This document shows positions 62,131-64,000 of a stretch of DNA of 64,000 nucleotides, piece after piece. The stretch spans positions 52,191-116,190 of the forward strand of contig JAENWT010000010.1 of the NCBI GenBank assembly GCA_016650125.1. The letters are read 5' to 3'. Source of the stretch: Thermoleophilia bacterium (lineage in GTDB: Bacteria; Actinomycetota; Thermoleophilia; Solirubrobacterales; 70-9). The translations under genes were made by a program, and so were the position numbers. Position 1 is the stretch's first letter, and every line of letters begins with the position of its first letter. Below the pieces are notes generated by a model. That model was not told where the DNA came from. It searched no databases and saw only the letters and a program-made list of their open reading frames with translations.

Positions 62131-62628
62131 ATGATCCGTAAGAACGACAAGAAGACATCGGAACGCGACCTCGGTCCCGAGCAGAGCCTGGTCGACCTTG
62201 AACAGGTACTGGCCGACCGCGGGCAGCTGCTCGGAGACCGGGATCAGGCGCGGGTCGACATCGAGCAGTCCGAGCTGGACGCCGAACGCAGCAATCTCGG
62301 CTCCGACGAGCTGACCTCTGACGCCCGGTTCGATGACCGTCAGGCGCGGCTCGATCGCAGCCAGGCCACCGAAGATGCCCAGCAGGAGGCGCTGGACCAT
62401 TCCCAGACGGGTCGCGACATTCATCAGGAGGCGATCGACGAGCAGCGCGCGGTGCACGCCCTGCCGGCCGCCGAGCAGCCACGGCCGAAGACCTCAAGCA
62501 ACCAGAAGCAGGCGGCGCACGACCGCGCCGGGGCAACCCGCTCACGAGCCGAGGCTGCGGTCCTGCGTGCGAAGGCCAGCCTGGTCCGGGCCGAGGCCTC
62601 GGAGAAACGGTTGCGCGAACTCGGATGA
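62131..62628 (+). CDS. Charged coiled-coil protein preceding a diguanylate cyclase
   Basis: 165 residues, very rich in Asp, Glu, Arg, Gln and Ala, with heptad-like repeats (EQVLADRGQLLGDRDQARVD, ARFDDRQARLDRSQATEDAQ, EAAVLRAKASLVRAEASEKR). No membrane helix or known domain. Similar DRDQ-rich helical segments occur in actinobacterial c-di-GMP and GAF proteins, sometimes fused to the enzymes. Its stop overlaps the cyclase start (ATGA), so the two products probably interact; function is otherwise unknown. Confidence 0.7.
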   Translation: MIRKNDKKTSERDLGPEQSLVDLEQVLADRGQLLGDRDQARVDIEQSELDAERSNLGSDELTSDARFDDRQARLDRSQATEDAQQEALDHSQTGRDIHQEAIDEQRAVHALPAAEQPRPKTSSNQKQAAHDRAGATRSRAEAAVLRAKASLVRAEASEKRLRELG

Positions 62629-63812
62629 ACCTCGGGGCGTCATTGCGGCGGGAATGGGTGGTTGTCGCGATCGCCGGCTCCATGCTCGCCGTGGTGTTCG
62701 CCCTCCGGATCTACGTTGACGTGGCTTCGGATTTCCAGGGCCTGCCATTGATCATTCCGATCGCCCTGGTGGCGATGGAGTTCGGCCGCCGGGGAGGCCT
62801 GATCACGGCGGTTGTCAGCGGCCTGGTGATCATCGTCACTTCGTTTCTCGGTGGCCCGGCCTTCGAACCCCTTCCTTTCCTGCTTCCGGTCTTCTGCTTC
62901 GGTGCGATCGCCCTGATCATCGGCGACCTCGCCACTCGCCGCCGGCTCGTCGACGAAGAGAACAGCCGATGGTTCGAGCTCTCGAACGATCTGCTCGCCA
63001 CGGTCAACCTGGACGGCTGGTTCATCCGGCTGAATCCCGCGTGGGAGCGGAAGCTCGGTTACACGCAGGAGGAGATGATGAGCCGGCCCTACCTCGAACT
63101 GGTCCACCCCGATGACCGCGAGGCGACGGTTTCCCTTCGGGATGGACTCAAAGCGGGAACCGAGTTTTTCGACTTCGAGAATCGCTTTCGAGCCAAGAAC
63201 GGTGACTGGCAATGGCTGCTCTGGAGCGCCCGCTCGGACGGACACCAGGTTTATGCCGTGGCCAAGGACATCACCGATCGCAAGGCCCTCGAGATCGAGC
63301 GCGAGCGCCTGCTGACGCTGGCCGAGGGCATCGCCCGCACCGACCCGCTGACCGGGCTGGCCAACCGACGGGCCTGGGATGAAGAGTTCCGGCGCGAGGT
63401 CGAGCGCACGCGGCGGCGGAAGTCGGCCCTGGCAATGCTGATAATCGATCTCGATTCTTTCAAGCAACTGAACGACACCCAGGGGCACCAGGCCGGCGAC
63501 GCCCTGCTGCGAGAGCTGAGTCTGAACTGGCGGCCCGTCCTGCGGACCGGCGACATCGCCGCCCGTCACGGCGGCGATGAGTTCGCGATCCTCCTGCCGG
63601 ATTGCCCGCCGGACTTCGCGGAAGGACTGTTCAGCCGCCTGCAGGAGGTGACGCCGGCGGACACGTCATGGTCAGCCGGCATCGCTTACTGGGACGGCGA
63701 CGAGACCCCGGAGGCGATGACGGGGCGGGCGGATCAGGCCCTGTATGCGGCCAAGGCGCTCGGCGGCAATCGGTCGGTGACCGCGATCACGGTCGTCGCC
63801 AGCGATTTCTGA
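62625..63812 (+). CDS. Membrane PAS-GGDEF diguanylate cyclase
   Basis: 395 residues. Residues ~10-105 are three or four membrane helices (WVVVAIAGSMLAVVFALRIY, LPLIIPIALVAMEFG, VFCFGAIALIIGDLA). A PAS domain follows (~115-220; FELSNDLLATVNLDGWFIRL, VHPDDREATV, AKDITDRKAL), then GGDEF (~235-385; DPLTGLANRRAWDEEF, IIDLDSFKQLNDTQGHQAGD, ARHGGDEFAILL). The active-site GGDEF is intact, so it should make c-di-GMP from GTP. No clear RxxD inhibitory site is seen upstream of GGDEF. It would oppose the adjacent EAL protein. Confidence 0.9.
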   Translation: MNLGASLRREWVVVAIAGSMLAVVFALRIYVDVASDFQGLPLIIPIALVAMEFGRRGGLITAVVSGLVIIVTSFLGGPAFEPLPFLLPVFCFGAIALIIGDLATRRRLVDEENSRWFELSNDLLATVNLDGWFIRLNPAWERKLGYTQEEMMSRPYLELVHPDDREATVSLRDGLKAGTEFFDFENRFRAKNGDWQWLLWSARSDGHQVYAVAKDITDRKALEIERERLLTLAEGIARTDPLTGLANRRAWDEEFRREVERTRRRKSALAMLIIDLDSFKQLNDTQGHQAGDALLRELSLNWRPVLRTGDIAARHGGDEFAILLPDCPPDFAEGLFSRLQEVTPADTSWSAGIAYWDGDETPEAMTGRADQALYAAKALGGNRSVTAITVVASDF

Positions 63813-63864
63813 CGGTCAGCTTCCGGGCAACGACTGGCAAAACGCGCTGTCTGGCGCGCCTAGC

Positions 63865-64000
63865 TGTAATTCCTAAGCACGTTGTTCCTTAAATCCGGGT
63901 GGACCCTGCATGCTGGAGGTATCTGACAACCAGCCGCAAGGAGACACCCGGATGGAAGTGCACGCTAACGCTTCGTTGACGCCCCAGGGCCGCCTGACCA
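63865..64000 (+). mobile_element. IS481-family insertion sequence, copy 2 (5' part)
   Basis: TGTAATTCCTAAGCACGTTG at 63865 repeats the 5' end of copy 1 (3905, reversed), and the following ~130 bases are nearly the same. The left flank GCGCGCCTAGC again ends in an NCTAGN target. The rest lies beyond the window. Confidence 0.85.
63952..64000 (+). CDS. IS481 transposase, first codons only
   Basis: ATG 63952 after AAGGAGAC begins MEVHANASLTPQGRLT, like copy 1 but with two substitutions (Met to Leu, Arg to Gln), so the copies have diverged. Truncated by the window edge. Confidence 0.85.
   Translation, partial: MEVHANASLTPQGRLT

Noticed and set aside
1..64000. CRISPR array, rRNA or complete tRNA genes
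   Set aside because: No regular spaced direct repeats, no rRNA signatures, and the only tRNA-like sequence is the truncated relic at 4258-4312.

Overview
This high-GC window looks like Actinomycetota, most likely Thermoleophilia/Solirubrobacterales. That placement rests on the GC content and on lineage-typical families: a Cys-paired lactonase-type beta-propeller, small secreted proteins ending in GGGTC, coiled-coil/diguanylate cyclase pairs, and an Rv0081-Rv0087-like membrane hydrogenase cluster. It is inferred from protein style, not from a marker gene. The segment is accessory-rich and worn. It holds IS481, IS256, IS3 and IS21 elements, a tRNA-Arg relic, a dead mobile-element primase and several frameshifted genes. 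Many lesions are single-base changes at or near short G, C or A runs, so some may be sequence errors rather than decay.

Layout. 1-645: C-terminally cut GAF sensor (minus). 881-2065: AhbC/NirJ-like radical SAM enzyme. 2167-2874: secreted/membrane protein whose 5' end is cut by IS481 copy 1 (2863-3905). 3907-4203: DUF4242 protein. 4400-10274: complete oligopeptide ABC importer. 10379-11281: lipoprotein alpha-carbonic anhydrase. 11749-15865: HEAT-repeat protein, processive GT2 glycosyltransferase, and a CarH-type B12 domain followed by a frameshifted GGDEF remnant. 16085-22942: lipoprotein, small stress/membrane proteins, a large secreted HExxH protease and accessory genes. 22960-24344: IS256 element with a broken transposase.

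24532-34323 is a coherent uptake and catabolism unit: a divergent M24 peptidase, a second peptide ABC importer, a FadR-type GntR regulator, a leaderless gamma-glutamyltransferase and a TauE/SafE exporter split into two half genes. I infer import and breakdown of a gamma-glutamyl (possibly sulfur-containing) peptide. A strong promoter with TGGT/ACCA-type operators lies between the divergent arms.

34524-38321 is wreckage: primase, deleted IS3, hydrolase tail. 38517-45719 (minus) is a seven-gene group-4 [NiFe]-hydrogenase-like operon ending in an ArsR regulator, with a candidate operator upstream of its first gene. 46419-56296 is more ordinary chromosome: SDR, DHA2 transporter, acyl-CoA dehydrogenase, carotenoid oxygenase, PfkB kinase, glucose-6-phosphate dehydrogenase, aldose epimerase and beta-propeller. 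An IS21 element (56348-58524) has overwritten the 3' end of a Tat-exported sulfatase. The window closes with a c-di-GMP cluster (frameshifted PAS-PAS-EAL protein, coiled-coil protein, PAS-GGDEF cyclase) and the start of IS481 copy 2, inverted relative to copy 1.
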